Notes under the pieces: model-generated
What the model was told of the DNA's origin: nothing
The model's input: the letters and a program-made list of their open reading frames with translations, nothing else
Databases searched by the model: none
Program-made: the position numbers and the translations under genes
Origin: Rehmannia glutinosa
Taxonomy: Eukaryota > Streptophyta > Magnoliopsida > Lamiales > Orobanchaceae
NCBI GenBank assembly: GCA_016081115.2
Contig: CM071930.1
Span: forward strand, 8,599,419 to 8,663,418
Reading direction: 5' to 3'
Length of the DNA stretch: 64,000 bases
Shown: positions 11,107 to 21,744 of the stretch, piece by piece
Layout of the letters: the number at the start of each line of letters is the position of its first letter
How positions within the stretch are numbered: position 1 is the stretch's first letter

Positions 11107-11362
11107 GTGTTCTTGTGGTAAGAGCACACTTGGATGATCTAGGTGATAGGTGCAAGAAGATTGTGGTGATCTTCTTATTGAGGTGTTGAAGAATTTGGTA
11201 TTCTTCAAGGTTGAAGATTGTTGTAATCTTCACAAGGTACCGTTGAAGATTGTGGTAATCTTCAAGAAGAGATTATGGTAATCTCAAAGGTGGTGTTGAA
11301 GAAGAGTGTGGTGCTCTTCAAAGTGTTGTAAGTTGAATTTGTATTAATTTTGGTAATTAATA
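11107..11362 (+). other. array of eight hairpins with GTGGT-type loops in the transcribed LTR
   Basis: Eight consecutive inverted repeats lie at 11107-11127, 11154-11176, 11186-11208, 11212-11232, 11243-11265, 11269-11285, 11301-11319 and 11342-11362. Each has a 6-9 bp stem and a 5-base loop: GTGGT (1, 2, 5, 7), TTGGT (3, 8), GTTGT (4), ATGGT (6). Stem arms differ but stay paired: GAAGAAT/ATTCTTC, GAAGATT/AATCTTC, GAGATT/AATCTC, GAAGAG/CTCTTC, TATTAATT/AATTAATA. The array is downstream of the TATA box and ends at the polyadenylation signal, so it would be in the RNA, at both ends if within R. The function is unknown. Confidence 0.85.
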
Positions 11363-11581
11363 AAATTCTTTTTCTTTTTAAAATCCATCCCGGATATACT
11401 GGGGTGGTAGAGGATTAGGCCCTAGGTGGGTTGAACCTCTTTAAATCGACGTATGTTGTTTACATTCCGCACCTTTATTATTGTGCTTGAGCATTCGGTT
11501 GTAAAAAGAGGGCTAAATCGAAAAGATGGAGATAATCTATTCACCCCCCTCTAGATTATCGTAGCCGATTGGACTTACAAG

Positions 11582-11593
11582 TGGTATCAGAGT
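11582..11593 (+). promoter_or_regulatory. primer-binding site of element A
   Basis: TGGTATCAGAGT, two bases after the 5' LTR, is complementary to the 3' end of plant initiator tRNA-Met (one or two mismatches at the far end). It marks the start of minus-strand DNA synthesis and fixes the + orientation of the element. Confidence 0.9.
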
Positions 11594-11734
11594 CAAACTC
11601 TTTGGCAAGCTCGTTTCACATCACGAGTGAAGAGAAACGATCGTCGGCTACTCTGACGAAGCTCATCTATCCTCACCTCCACCACCAAGCCACCACTATT
11701 TGATTCCAAAAATTTTAATTTTTGGAAAGAAAGA

Positions 11735-13048
11735 ATGGAATGCTATCTACAAGGTTGCGGGTTCGACATTTGGAACACCGTCATTAATGGAGAATCCATT
11801 CCGATGAAAGATACACCACACACCTCAAAAGGCTTCAGAAAGCTCAATGATGAAGATAAGAAAATCATCTCCTTAAACGGTAAAGCTCTCAATATTTTGT
11901 ATTGTTCATTTACTAATTTAGAATATGAACATATTGTAGTAATAAAGTCGGCACATGAAGTATGACAAAAATTAGAAGCCATCTATGGAGTATTTGCAAA
12001 TGAAAGGAGTCAAACAAAAGCATCTACTTCTCAAGGTCATACGAGCTCAAATCTAAGGAACAAGCCTCCTACAACTTCCAACTATGAAGAAGTTGAATAT
12101 TGTTTTATGGGCATCGAAGAAGAAAACGAGGTATGTCTTAAACCCTCTACTTCTTATGACATTGTTATTCAAAATGATTATAGTGATTTGCAAAATGATT
12201 ATGATGAACTTCAAAATGAATTCCAAAGCTTACTTGTTAAATACAAAAATTTGAAAAAGGAATTCATTGTTTTAAAGAATGATAAGGATAGTTTATTCAC
12301 TTCCTATGAATCACTATCATGTGCTCACACCACCACTCTTGACAAGGTTAGAAACCTTGAGAAAGAAAATAGTACTCTTGTTGAGGATATAAATTGCTTA
12401 AAAAAGGATTTATGTAAATCCAACTTGAGTGCCGATAGAATGACCAATATTGTTGATCGTTGTGATAATTCGAAACTAGAACTTGATCATAAGCCTAAGA
12501 GTGTCAATCACATGAAAAAGAATCAAGTCTCTAAGCACGTTGGTCATTATGCTCCTAGAATTATTACATGCTTTTATTGCGGTAAAAAAGGTCATACGGT
12601 AAATACTTGTCGGGCTAGAAATAGCTCTAATTATTGTTGGAGACCTAAAAGTCTCAAGACTAATCCTAAAGAACCCAAACACATAAGGGTACCACAAAAT
12701 AATGTGTTATTAGGTATCCGGCGAAATAATGATCGAAGAAAATTCATACCGCCAAGAAGACAACAAATGACCGATTCATTTGATCAAAGTAGGAGAAACT
12801 ATTCACAACAAAGCCAATTTCCAAGAAAAGGATATAATCAAAAATGGGAAGAATACAATCCTTGGAAATGGCAAAGACATCATCAACAAAATGATTTTCA
12901 AAGAAGAAGAGACTCTCAACAAAGGGAAAGCAACAAACCTTGGAAATGGAGTAATCAAAGAAGTCATCATCAACAAAGTGACTTCTCAAAGGGAAGATAT
13001 CATCAACAATGGGAAAGACACAACCCATGGAAACGGCGTAATTGGTAA
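11735..13048 (+). pseudogene. copia-type gag of element A (one in-frame stop)
   Basis: Capsid/nucleocapsid polyprotein of a Ty1/copia element. The N-terminal part (11735-11962) has the FDIWNTVINGE-type core of plant copia gag. A TGA at 11963-11965 replaces the expected Trp (HEV-stop-QKLEAIYG), and the frame then continues unbroken to 13048. The central gag core is shorter than in full gags because the frame passes straight from LEAIYG to a linker. Then comes a long coiled coil (DYSDLQNDYDELQNEFQ...), one CCHC zinc knuckle CFYCGKKGHTVNTC, and a basic Gln/Arg/Trp-rich tail with repeats (NPWKW, KPWKW). Read-through or recent loss is possible. The homologous gag in B is at 28484-27354. Confidence 0.8.
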
Positions 13049-13914
13049 ACCGTATCTTCCCATTTATATATGCATTTTATTCTATGCATGTTTTTAATTG
13101 TGTCTTAATTGCAAAATGAGTCTTCAAGTATTTATTTTTAATTTAGGTCTTTTATATATTTGTGAGTTTCAATATTTTTAAAAGAAGACCTTGCATGATT
13201 TTCTAAAACTCTTGTGCATTTAATTAGACTTATGTGGCTTATTACCTCTTATGAAATCTTATAGCATAAGCTCTTTTTGATATCTCCTATTACTTGCCTA
13301 CACTTGTATTTTTTGTGCAAACTTTGTCTAAGAATTGTGTAGGATATGTATCTCATATTCATTGGCCATTTCGTCATCAAGTTTCTTAAACTATCGAGGT
13401 ATGTTGACTCGTATTTTTCTTAGAACTCGATATTATGCTTATGCACACATCTTTCAAGATATTTCACTTTAACCCCTTAAGTGCCCCTAAATGATTTTGC
13501 AAATATTCTCTTAAAAGGGCACTACTTGTTAAGTCTCGATTTTCTCGAATATATGTTTTCCCGAAACTCGTATTTGTTGGACTTGATCCAAAATTATTTT
13601 TTTTGGAAAGTTTTAAAACTTTTGGGGTGAAAAATCGTATTTTGGAAAACTCTGGGAAAAGAAAAATTACCTGGGACGGTCAAAGCGGGCGACGGCCGCC
13701 AGCACTTCGACCGGCGCACCCTACCTCGACGGCCGCCTGCAGCAATTTCTCAACTTGTATTCGTTCGTCTTGATTCTTAAGCAAATGACGCAGGATAACT
13801 CTCAAAACCCTCATGCGATTTTTTTCATTCCCTTTCTCCTAAAATCTTCAATTCTTCATCATTTTTCACAATTCTTGTTGCTAATCTTCTTATTTTCACA
13901 AGAATCTTACATAT
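13049..13914 (+). other. noncoding interior of element A
   Basis: There is no recognisable ORF. In pol-bearing relatives protease and integrase follow gag, but I see no trace of them here. About 13660-13740 is a short CG-rich patch with words like GACGGCCGCC, related to the LTR palindromes but decayed. Confidence 0.6.
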
Positions 13915-15243
13915 ATGGCTCCTCCTAGAAATTCTACCTAATCGAAATCCCATCTCCAAACGTAGAAGGGGAGAGGGTTCTTCGAGAAATCGGCAAGAGG
14001 AAGCCGAACAAAGGGATATTCGAGCCGCTCAAAGAAACGTGGCTCAAGAAGGTGATGATGTTCAAAATCCCATTCTCTCTCGGGCCCAAATTACCGAGCT
14101 CCGCGGAACAATTTCGCTCCAAAATTGCCGTTGGCGAAGGTAAAAATCTTTTGTTACTCAAGCTCCTAACTCCCACAATGTTCTTAATTTCATCAATAAG
14201 CATGCGGAATGGTATTATGAGGATTCGGGAATGGGAGGAAAATCTATTGCTCGGACTAAAATGTGTCGTTTTAGTTCATTTACAAATGAGTATCCTACTA
14301 TAAGAGGATTTTTTGAGGAGCAAGGTTGGATGTATTTATGGGAACATGCTTATGTTTTGTATGATGATGATATTATCCAACTCTTTTATGCCAATATGTG
14401 GGTGGAATATGATGTTGAAAGGAAGCCGATAGCCGTAAATTCGCTTATAAGGGGTCGTCATTTTAGATGGACTCCTAATGATATTTGCTCTTTACATGTT
14501 AGAGAAGGTGGTTGGGATTATTTCTCTTGTGGGACTTGGAATGATGAAATGTTGGGGGTGTCAATGAAAGAAGTGAAGACGTATTTGGGAGTATGGCCAA
14601 AGTATTCTTTGTTGGCAATGACACTTGAGCATCGTATTTTGTCGGTCATTGTCTCATATTGCATTTGTGGTAAGTCGGGAAAGATGCCTAGCAACATGGA
14701 TTACTTTTTGACTTATAAGATTCCTAGGAGGGAACCACTTAACTTTGGTGCCATACTTATTCAATGTCTAATTGAGTCCATCACTCAAGGTAATAAGAAG
14801 TTGGTTATGGGAAATTGGATTTGTAAACTTCTTATTCAATCGGGACTACCTTCATCGGAGTGTAACTCGGAGGTATTTCAAAATGACTTCGACATTGATA
14901 ACATCTCCCAAATGGTCACGATGCGCAAGAATATGGACATCCGACCAACTAAAATGGCTAGAGGAAGAGGTCAAGATTCCCCCCCGATCCTAATGACTAC
15001 TTTGATGACGCGAGGCCGCAAGATTGGCGGAAGAAGGCGAACCGAGCAATCCGGAGGGTAATACTGGTGCTCAACCGCCAGAGGTATACTCAAGCCGAAT
15101 TTGATGAGATGAGGGCTTTTCATGAGACGAGGTATGAGGCTTTGGAACAAAAGACCTCCAAAATGCAATAGTCTATCGGCAAATTGAAGAAATTCATCAA
15201 GGATTTTATTCCCGGATCTTGCTTCTCCTCGGATGAGGAATGA
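13915..15243 (+). pseudogene. second ORF of element A, putative plant transposon protein
   Basis: Starts ATGGCTCCTCCTAGAAAT. After one early frameshift it reads ISKRRRGEGSSRNRQ and on to 14140, meets a single in-frame TAA at 14141-14143, and continues in the same frame through MGGKSIARTKMCRF to about 15061. A further shift opens the last 60 codons (RYTQAEFDEMRAFHETRYEA, one TAG, end SSDEE at 15243). The central part (GFFEEQGW, IIQLFYANMWVEYD, SLIRGRHFRWTPNDI) has the pattern of the 'putative plant transposon protein' domain found in many plant retroelements. Its role is unknown and it is not a polymerase. It occupies the place of pol. Confidence 0.6.
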
Positions 15244-16179
15244 TGTCCCCACCCCATTTACTTTCTAGCATTTTTCGTTGCCTTGTATTTTTATGAACTT
15301 TTGTAAAACTCTCTCGTACTAATAAAATTTGCTTGTCTTATTGAAAGGGTGAAAATTACAAGTTGATAATGACTTGTTGATGATCATGGTATTGGTGGAG
15401 TATTTGATGGTAAAAATACTCTAATTTAGCATATCGTTTGAAAATTGGTATGAAGTACTTGATGGTAAAAGTGCTTCTTATAATGCTTTGATAATTATGC
15501 TTAGTTGGATATGTTGGGACTTTTGATATATCATACATATATTGTTTAAGGCATGACTTGTATTATTTGATGGATGCTCTAATTTTTGGCATTTGTAATG
15601 CCTTGATCCTTCTTAGCTTATATTATCTCAATTGGGTTGAACCCTTGAGAATCTACTTTGTTGAGCCTCTTATTTGATGAACAAATGTTGCATATGTTGC
15701 ATATGATCTTATTGAGCTTTGGAATGAGGTTGATTGATGATGTTATGAAAATTTTTGGCTTGAAACTTTTACAAGGACTATATACAACCTCTTTTATTTT
15801 TCACGCACACAAGGTGTTCGATGAAATGTCGCAATGAAACTTTCAACTTCTACATGATTCTCTTGCTTCAAAATGTCTTAAAATCTTTTTGAAATCATGT
15901 TTTTTAGCTTACTAATGAGCTTATTGATCTCTTATGTTACAATTCTCCCATTTTCCTTGGACTTTAAGTATAAATTGCTCGATGGTTGATAAACCGCTCG
16001 GTTGGCGACTTTGATATATTTGTATGATGTTTTTATCATCCTAACATTCTTTTTGATGATTCCAAAGGGGGAGAAACAGGATATTGGCTCATTAGCTCAA
16101 AGAAGCTAATAAAAGCTATAAGCTATGGCTCATAAAAGCCATAAGTTGTGATTCGTTTTTAGTCCAATTGTTGCTTGAT

Positions 16180-16308
16180 GGACTTATATAATTGTTTAAT
16201 GATGTTTTGTGACAGGGGGAGCTTATAAGCTCTTGAACAAATTGGACTTATATAATTGTTTAATGATGTTTTGTGACAGGGGGAGCTTATAAGCTCTTGA
16301 ACAAATTG
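16180..16308. repeat. 64-bp tandem duplication
   Basis: GGACTTATATAATTGTTTAA through GCTCTTGAACAAA appears twice with a 64-base period and almost no change, each copy carrying one GACAGGGGGAG purine tract. It is recent relative to the element. Confidence 0.92.
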
Positions 16309-16540
16309 TAAAAGCTAAAGCTTTTAGCTTTTGGAAAATTGCTTTTACATTATTCTTGATATGCTTGTTGATAGGGGAGCTTGTGCTTATTATTGAAAAT
16401 ATTTACTCCCTACTTGGTTGCTTTAATATTTTTGGAAATTTTGGTTGCTTCCAAACGGTCAAATGTTTTTACCGGAAAATCACTTCTAAAATTGCTCTCT
16501 TAGTTTGTGTAAAAATTGTTTTGGTTTGTAATCATCAAAA

Positions 16541-16550
16541 AGGGGGAGAT
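16541..16550 (+). promoter_or_regulatory. polypurine tract of element A
   Basis: AGGGGGAGAT (preceded by AAAA) abuts the TG of the 3' LTR, the expected plus-strand priming site. Confidence 0.85.
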
Positions 16551-18017
16551 TGTTTGATACATGTTTTTATCTAAATTTTGATGATTTTATTTTATCACCA
16601 AAACAATGTTTTTAAAGGTTGTCCAAATACTCCTAAATGATTTAAAATGGTTTTAATATTTTCCGGAGTATTTCCTCAAATTTATTTTTGATAATAATGG
16701 ACAACACTTTTAATGATTTTATTTCAATGGGTTTTTACTCTTAAACAAGATTTTTAAATGTTGTCTAAATAATCCCGATTGGTTTAAAATGTTTTTACAA
16801 AATTTTCGGAGTATTTCTTGAGTTTTATTTTCGACAAAAATTGGACATCATTTCTGTCTCGTGGTCGACCGGTCGCCCCATAGGGCAACCCGTACCTGAA
16901 AATGATTTTTTGAAACAAAAATGAGACGGAAGTAAAATCGGCGACGACCGGCCGCCTCAGGGTCGACGCCAGGTACTGCATGTTTCGTTTTGAAACAGAA
17001 CATTTCTTCTTCAATTTTTCATCAAGGTGGACCGGTTGAGACAGGGGTCGACCGGTCGAAGCCTATGTCGACCGGTCGCCCTGTTGTAATTTCCAAAGTG
17101 TTATTCAATTCTCTTATTTTACGTGCGACCGGCCGTGCATCTGTGCATTACAAAGAAAAAATATGACCGTTTGACAAAGAAAACACATTTTCTTAAATTG
17201 TGGGATTGATTTCTAACAGACTATATTCTTGATTTTAATTGTATTTTTCTCAGATTTTCAATCCCCAAGAGGAGCCTATGCTTGATCAATCATCTCCTAT
17301 AAATAGAGGAAGTTTTGGAGCAACCAATACAACAATTGAGATACAACACAACAAGATACACTTCAAGCAAATACTTGGTCTTTCATTGTTATTATTCTTG
17401 TTGTAAATTTGCCTAGCTTATCACTTTCACATCCTTGAGGTCTAGGCTATTCTTGATTACACTTTGCACTCAAATTGTAATATGCATTATTGAGTTGTAA
17501 TCTTGATTTTTGGTTATCATTCAAACACAAGATATCCTTGTGAGTGTTAACTTGTGGTAAGAGCACACTTGGATGATCTAGGTGATAGGTGCAAGAAGAT
17601 TGTGGTGATCTTCTTATTGAGGTGTTGAAGAATTTGGTATTCTTCAGGTTGAAGATTGTGGTAATCTTCACAAGGTCCGTTGAAGATTGTGGTAATCTTC
17701 AAGAAGAGATTGTGGTAATCTCAAAGGTGGTGTTGAAGAAGAGTGTGGTGCTCTTCAAAGTGTTGTAAGTTGAATTTGTATTAATTTTGGTAATTAATAA
17801 AATTCTTTTTCTTTTTAAAATCCATCCCGGATATACTGGGGTGGTAGAGGATTAGGCCCTATGTGGGTTGAACCTCTTTAAATCGACGTGTGTTGTTTAC
17901 ATTCCGCACCTTTATTATTGTGCTTGAGCATTCGGTTGTAAAAAGAGGGCTAAATCGAAAAGATAGAGATAATCTATTCACCCCCCCTCTAGATTATCGT
18001 AGCCGCTTGGACTTACA
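16551..18017 (+). repeat. 3' LTR of element A
   Basis: 1467 bp, same order of parts as the 5' LTR, with TATA box at 17298-17305. It has point differences and several small indels against the 5' copy, notably in the CG-rich cluster where CpG sites have decayed. Confidence 0.93.
17544..17799 (+). other. hairpin array in the 3' LTR of element A
   Basis: Same eight hairpins as at 11107-11362. Hairpins 4 and 6 here have the loop GTGGT, where the 5' LTR has GTTGT and ATGGT, so GTGGT is the likely ancestral loop. Hairpin 1 has a 2-base insertion in its left arm. Confidence 0.8.
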
Positions 18018-18525
18018 GGGCCCGCATCAACTGAAGTTTACGCGATGTAGCACGTGAACTGCTCTGTCTCCCTATATGTGTTTGAGACTGTTCAGCTGGT
18101 GCACTTTGTTGATTAGAGACATTAGTTGCACTTCTACGCCTCTGACACAAACGAGTGAGATCTGCTAAAGTTGATGAACAGAGATCACGAATTGCAAGTA
18201 ATGAATCATGATCATCGCCATACTCCTCGGTATTACGCCTTAAGCTTTCTATTGTATCGACCTGAAATGAAATTACAACTGTATGAAGATAAAATAAATA
18301 AATACAGACTATGCTTATTATTATAAAGAAAAATATTTACCATGTAGTCAATTACAGCTATATCTGGCGGCTGGTACCCCTCTTGCACCTGTAAGTGGCT
18401 AGGCGAGATCAGGCGGCGTGTAATATCATCAAACCATGCCATGTACCCTGGACCAGTCGTATCACGACCACTGATCATAGGAGCGAAAAAAAATATAATG
18501 ATGTCTCTCACCCCACCACATGACA
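18018..18525 (-). pseudogene. PMD (plant mobile domain) gene remnant, second part
   Basis: Continues the PMD reading begun at 36907 across the insertion of element G. The minus strand reads KYVMWWGERHH, then a run of eight T (about 18489-18496) where the frame shifts, then APMISGRDTTGPGYMAWFDD and ITRRLISP, the W-Y-x-x-x-TRR type C-terminal core of plant mobile domains. A GT-AG intron (donor after GACTACATG at about 18342, acceptor before GTCGATACA at about 18262) leads to VDTIESLRRNTEEYGDDH and an open tail to the insertion of element A. PMD proteins (MAIN/MAIL family and transposon-borne relatives) act in silencing in plants. This copy is transposon cargo and is disabled by the frameshift and two insertions. 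Confidence 0.65.
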
Positions 18526-21500
18526 TGTAACGCCCCGAACCCATTTCGATTAGGAACATCACTGTGGTACACTTGAGTATTTATAAATAGTTTGCGGAAG
18601 CATAAACAAAAATAATTTAAATATGGAAATGTGGACTTAAAAATTTCTTAAATAAACTTAAGAGTAACAAAGGTGATAATGGTTTGATAAGAGTTACGCA
18701 TTAATAAATTCATGTTACATCATGATACTTTGTTTACTCAAAACACAGGTAATTTTAAATATTTGGGAAATATAGAACAACGCCCCACGATGCCAAACCC
18801 CTACGCCCCAACTCCTGGTTCATCATCATTATCTGAAATGTAAAACATTTGAAGGCGTGAGTTGTGACACTCGGTGGAAACGTGCGATTACACTATATAG
18901 GTCAAATAATCATAATGCAATAAAAATCATTTTCGACACCGAGGGGTATCCCCACCGTTGGCGGATACATATGGCTCTCGGCCTTTTCGACACCGAGGGG
19001 TCATCCCCACCCGTTGGCGGCTTACATATGGCTCTCGGCCTTTTCGACACTCAATGGTCATCCCCATCCGTTGCGACTTATAAATAGCCCGTAGGCACAT
19101 TTTAGCAATTATAAAGAGTTGACAAATATAGTATAACAGTACGACATGCTTACAAAATCAGAAGTTTACCCACCTTTGAAGTTTAATAGAATGCTAGTGA
19201 TGTATTTGTTTGAATGAGTCCGTATCCGATTGCGCCGCACCTAACACAGTTAATTCTTCAACTTAAATGACATAAGACAATGTAATAATCATCAAATAAC
19301 TTATTCTCTCGATCTAAGTAAAATCTAAAAGTTCCTAAAGTCAATTATTGCATAATCGGGTGTTCGGTACCCTTTTAAAGAGCTTTAAAAAATGATAGTT
19401 GACCAAAGTCAAAAGTCAACGGTCAACTTAAAGTCAAAGTCAACATAAAGTCAAAGTCACTTAAATTCAATTAATCCTTAATTAATCACCTAAATCAAAT
19501 AATTCTTCAAACGACCCGTTTCAGATGGAAATCCCGGTTAATCGAAACCTTAACCTATAAATCTTATCTCGAATTAAAATTCTTGATTATCTTAAAATAT
19601 GATATGTCATCTCGAAAAATCCCGAAAATATCTTATTCACTAAACCCGAACTTATTGATTTAATACTTAACGTTAAATAATTCGATAAGATTACATTGGT
19701 TTGCGTGCCAAGTAAAAGTCACATCACACCACTATTTATGTCACATCACATCACTATTCATGTCACATCAACTTTATGTCAAATCGGTCATTATTCATCA
19801 TTCTTATCCCAATTCCAATCAATCGCAATTGCTCCGGCACCGCCACCTCCGGTGGACGATAGTCGGACCCGGCGGGACATATTTCTCCATTTTTCTAGCT
19901 CTATTCAAATTTTCTAGTTCTCTACTTTTGAGCACTAAATATTTCATCAACTTATCATCCTCAAAATCACTTTTAGAAAATAAGAGTTTTCATAAAAAAT
20001 CATCCATAAGGCTTTAGGCTTCTAATTTTAACCCATATGAAATAATGAGACCAAAAATTCTAAATTGATGAAATTTATCAACTCTCTTAAGTTCTTCTCC
20101 AACAATCAATTATACAACTTCTAAAAAAAATTCTTAAGTCATTAATATCAAGATTAAATCATCAAAAATCATATATAACTTAAAATTAAAAACAAAGTCT
20201 AAAATCATCATATTTAATCATGGCACTATCATAATCATCAACTTGCAAAATATCCCAACATATTTCCTTAATTCAAGGATTAAACTTTTTCCATCCTTCT
20301 TACACACACTACACCAAGAACACACGATTCTTTAAATTTCACCAAGAACACACAATTCTTTAAGTTTCACCAAGAACATCAAGAACACAAAATTCTTTAA
20401 ATTTCACCAAGAACACCAAGAACACACACTAAACTAATCTTAAAAGTTTTTCTTTCACACTTCACTAATTACACATAAATCTTTATATTTTACCAAGAAC
20501 ACCAAATTTCGCAGAAAATTCTTTGTTGTAGCAGTTTTCGTAATTTGGCTATATCTCTTCAACGAAACATCCAATTTAGGTGCATCTTATACAGTTGGAA
20601 AGCTAAGACAATTATCTACAAATATGTCTCTAACAAGAAAATCCCAAATTCGTACTACAAATAGGTCAAACAGTGATATTACTTAAGAGCAGGCGTCTTT
20701 TTTCGGATTTCTGGCACAATTCACTATTTGGGGTATAACTTGGTCTACAAAACTTCAATTGACATGATTCAAGTTGCAGATGAAAGCTAAGACATAGTTC
20801 TATAAGTATAAAACAAGGTTTGGGTTCAAACATAGCTCACAATATCCAGAAATTCGTTTTTATATAGGGTTAAATTTCTGTCCGAAAATAAAGGTATTTT
20901 CCTTCTCCAATCACAATAGAAAAATGAAATAAAAGAAACTTATTTCTAATATTTTTTTCAACTAAAGGCTGAAGATTCAAGTATAATAATGAGGTTTTTT
21001 AACATCATGTATTCACCATCAATTTATATTTCTAATGTTAGTTCTAGCATAAGACCAATACCATATCATACTTAAATGAAAAAAAAAAAAAATTAAAGAA
21101 AAAGATGAAGAAATCTTTACCCTTGTAGCTTATCTTCAACAATGGAGTATTTTGTCTAAGTAATGGGGTGTGAAGATGAAGTAAGGTTGTTGGGAGATTT
21201 TATAAAAAAAACAAGAGGGCTTGGGGTAGAAAAATCCATTTTGCCCTCTTTTAAAATATCTTACAAAATTAGATATTTTCTAAAACATCCTCAAGTAAGC
21301 TATTATAATATTTTAAAAAAAAACCCGAGAGTTAGTAAAACTCGATTTTTCTTGATGGTCGTTAGAAATAAAATATAAGGTAGAAACTAAATCTTGTATT
21401 CCCAAAATATAAATAAGCACTTCTGTAAAAATTTTGGAAAATTACTTATTCGGTACAAAAATCTCAATCCTAAAATTTAAGTCCAAAACTCCATAAAATA

Positions 21501-21700
21501 TTCATGGTATGTCATTGTGATGTCTATCCATTTCCACTACCGTAGTTAGGGGCGCAATCGGTTCCCGGATGCTCAAATAAATAAAATGCATAAAGCGAGT
21601 AAATCGCACATTTAAAATATAAACTAGATATTCGATGCAACATTATTCATGAACATTAATTTAAAAGTTTCAAGTAATTAAAAAGGGTTGGGTCGTCACA
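18526..21700 (-). repeat. 3' LTR of element G
   Basis: 3175 bp, nearly identical along its length to 33556-36734 except for small indels. Open frames of 70-85 codons recur in both copies but have no protein features. It contains the CACCAAGAACAC-type short repeats at about 20305-20420 and the tandem repeat at 18930-19090. Confidence 0.93.
18930..19090. repeat. 54-57 bp tandem repeat (3 copies) inside the element G LTR
   Basis: Units starting TTTTCGACAC at 18930, 18984 and 19041, each with a GAGGGGT-ATCCCC type inverted core and CATATGGCTCTCGGCC. The other LTR has the same array at about 33964-34115. In element orientation it follows the TATTTATAA word (complement of 19077-19085), so it may be transcribed. 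Confidence 0.85.
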
Positions 21701-21712
21701 ACCTCCCCTGCT
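21701..21712 (-). promoter_or_regulatory. polypurine tract of element G
   Basis: The minus strand reads AAGCAGGGGAGGT directly before the TGTGACG start of the 3' LTR, the plus-strand priming site. Confidence 0.8.
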
Positions 21713-21744
21713 TAAAAAAATTTCGTCCTCGAAATTCGACTTAC

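Larger units (their letters stand above)
10099..11579 (+). repeat. 5' LTR of element A
   Basis: 1481 bp. Layout: AT-rich U3, a CG-rich palindrome cluster at about 10405-10705 (words such as GTCGACCGGTCG), a TATA box TATAAATA at 10861, the hairpin array at 11107-11362, an AATAAA signal at 11359-11364, then U5 with a 9-bp inverted repeat (GATAATCTA, 11531-11560). It ends in ACTTACA. Confidence 0.93.
15244..16550 (+). other. 3' noncoding region of element A with repeated purine tracts
   Basis: No ORF. GGGGGAG-type purine tracts occur at about 16067, 16215, 16279, 16373 (GGGGAG) and 16541, the last directly before the 3' LTR. Several copies of AAAGCTATAAGCT-like inverted words surround them. Multiple polypurine tracts upstream of the 3' LTR are a published Sirevirus trait. 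Confidence 0.7.
10099..18017 (+). mobile_element. LTR retrotransposon A: Ty1/copia-type, gag plus a foreign ORF, no pol
   Basis: Complete element of 7.9 kb. Both LTRs start TGTTTGATAC and end GGACTTACA, and the 5-bp target duplication GGGCC flanks it (10094-10098 and 18018-18022). A tRNA-Met primer site follows the 5' LTR and a purine tract (AAAAAGGGGGAGAT) precedes the 3' LTR. The interior has gag with one CCHC knuckle and a second ORF of plant-transposon-protein type. No protease, integrase, RT or RNase H is present. It therefore needs another element for movement, plausibly a relative of element C at 58327-64000. The two LTRs differ by scattered substitutions and small indels. It sits in the PMD/Ser-Thr ORF of the MULE. 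Confidence 0.93.

Noticed and set aside
11157..11320. Reading the GAAGATTGTGGTAATCTTC repeats as a CRISPR-like array
   Set aside because: The units are hairpins with variable spacing and sequence inside a plant LTR. There are no uniform spacers and CRISPR does not occur in plant nuclear DNA.
19696..20017. Open frames of 73-85 codons, repeated at 34731-35052
   Set aside because: They are the two LTR copies of element G. The frames overlap each other, have no family features and lie in LTR sequence.
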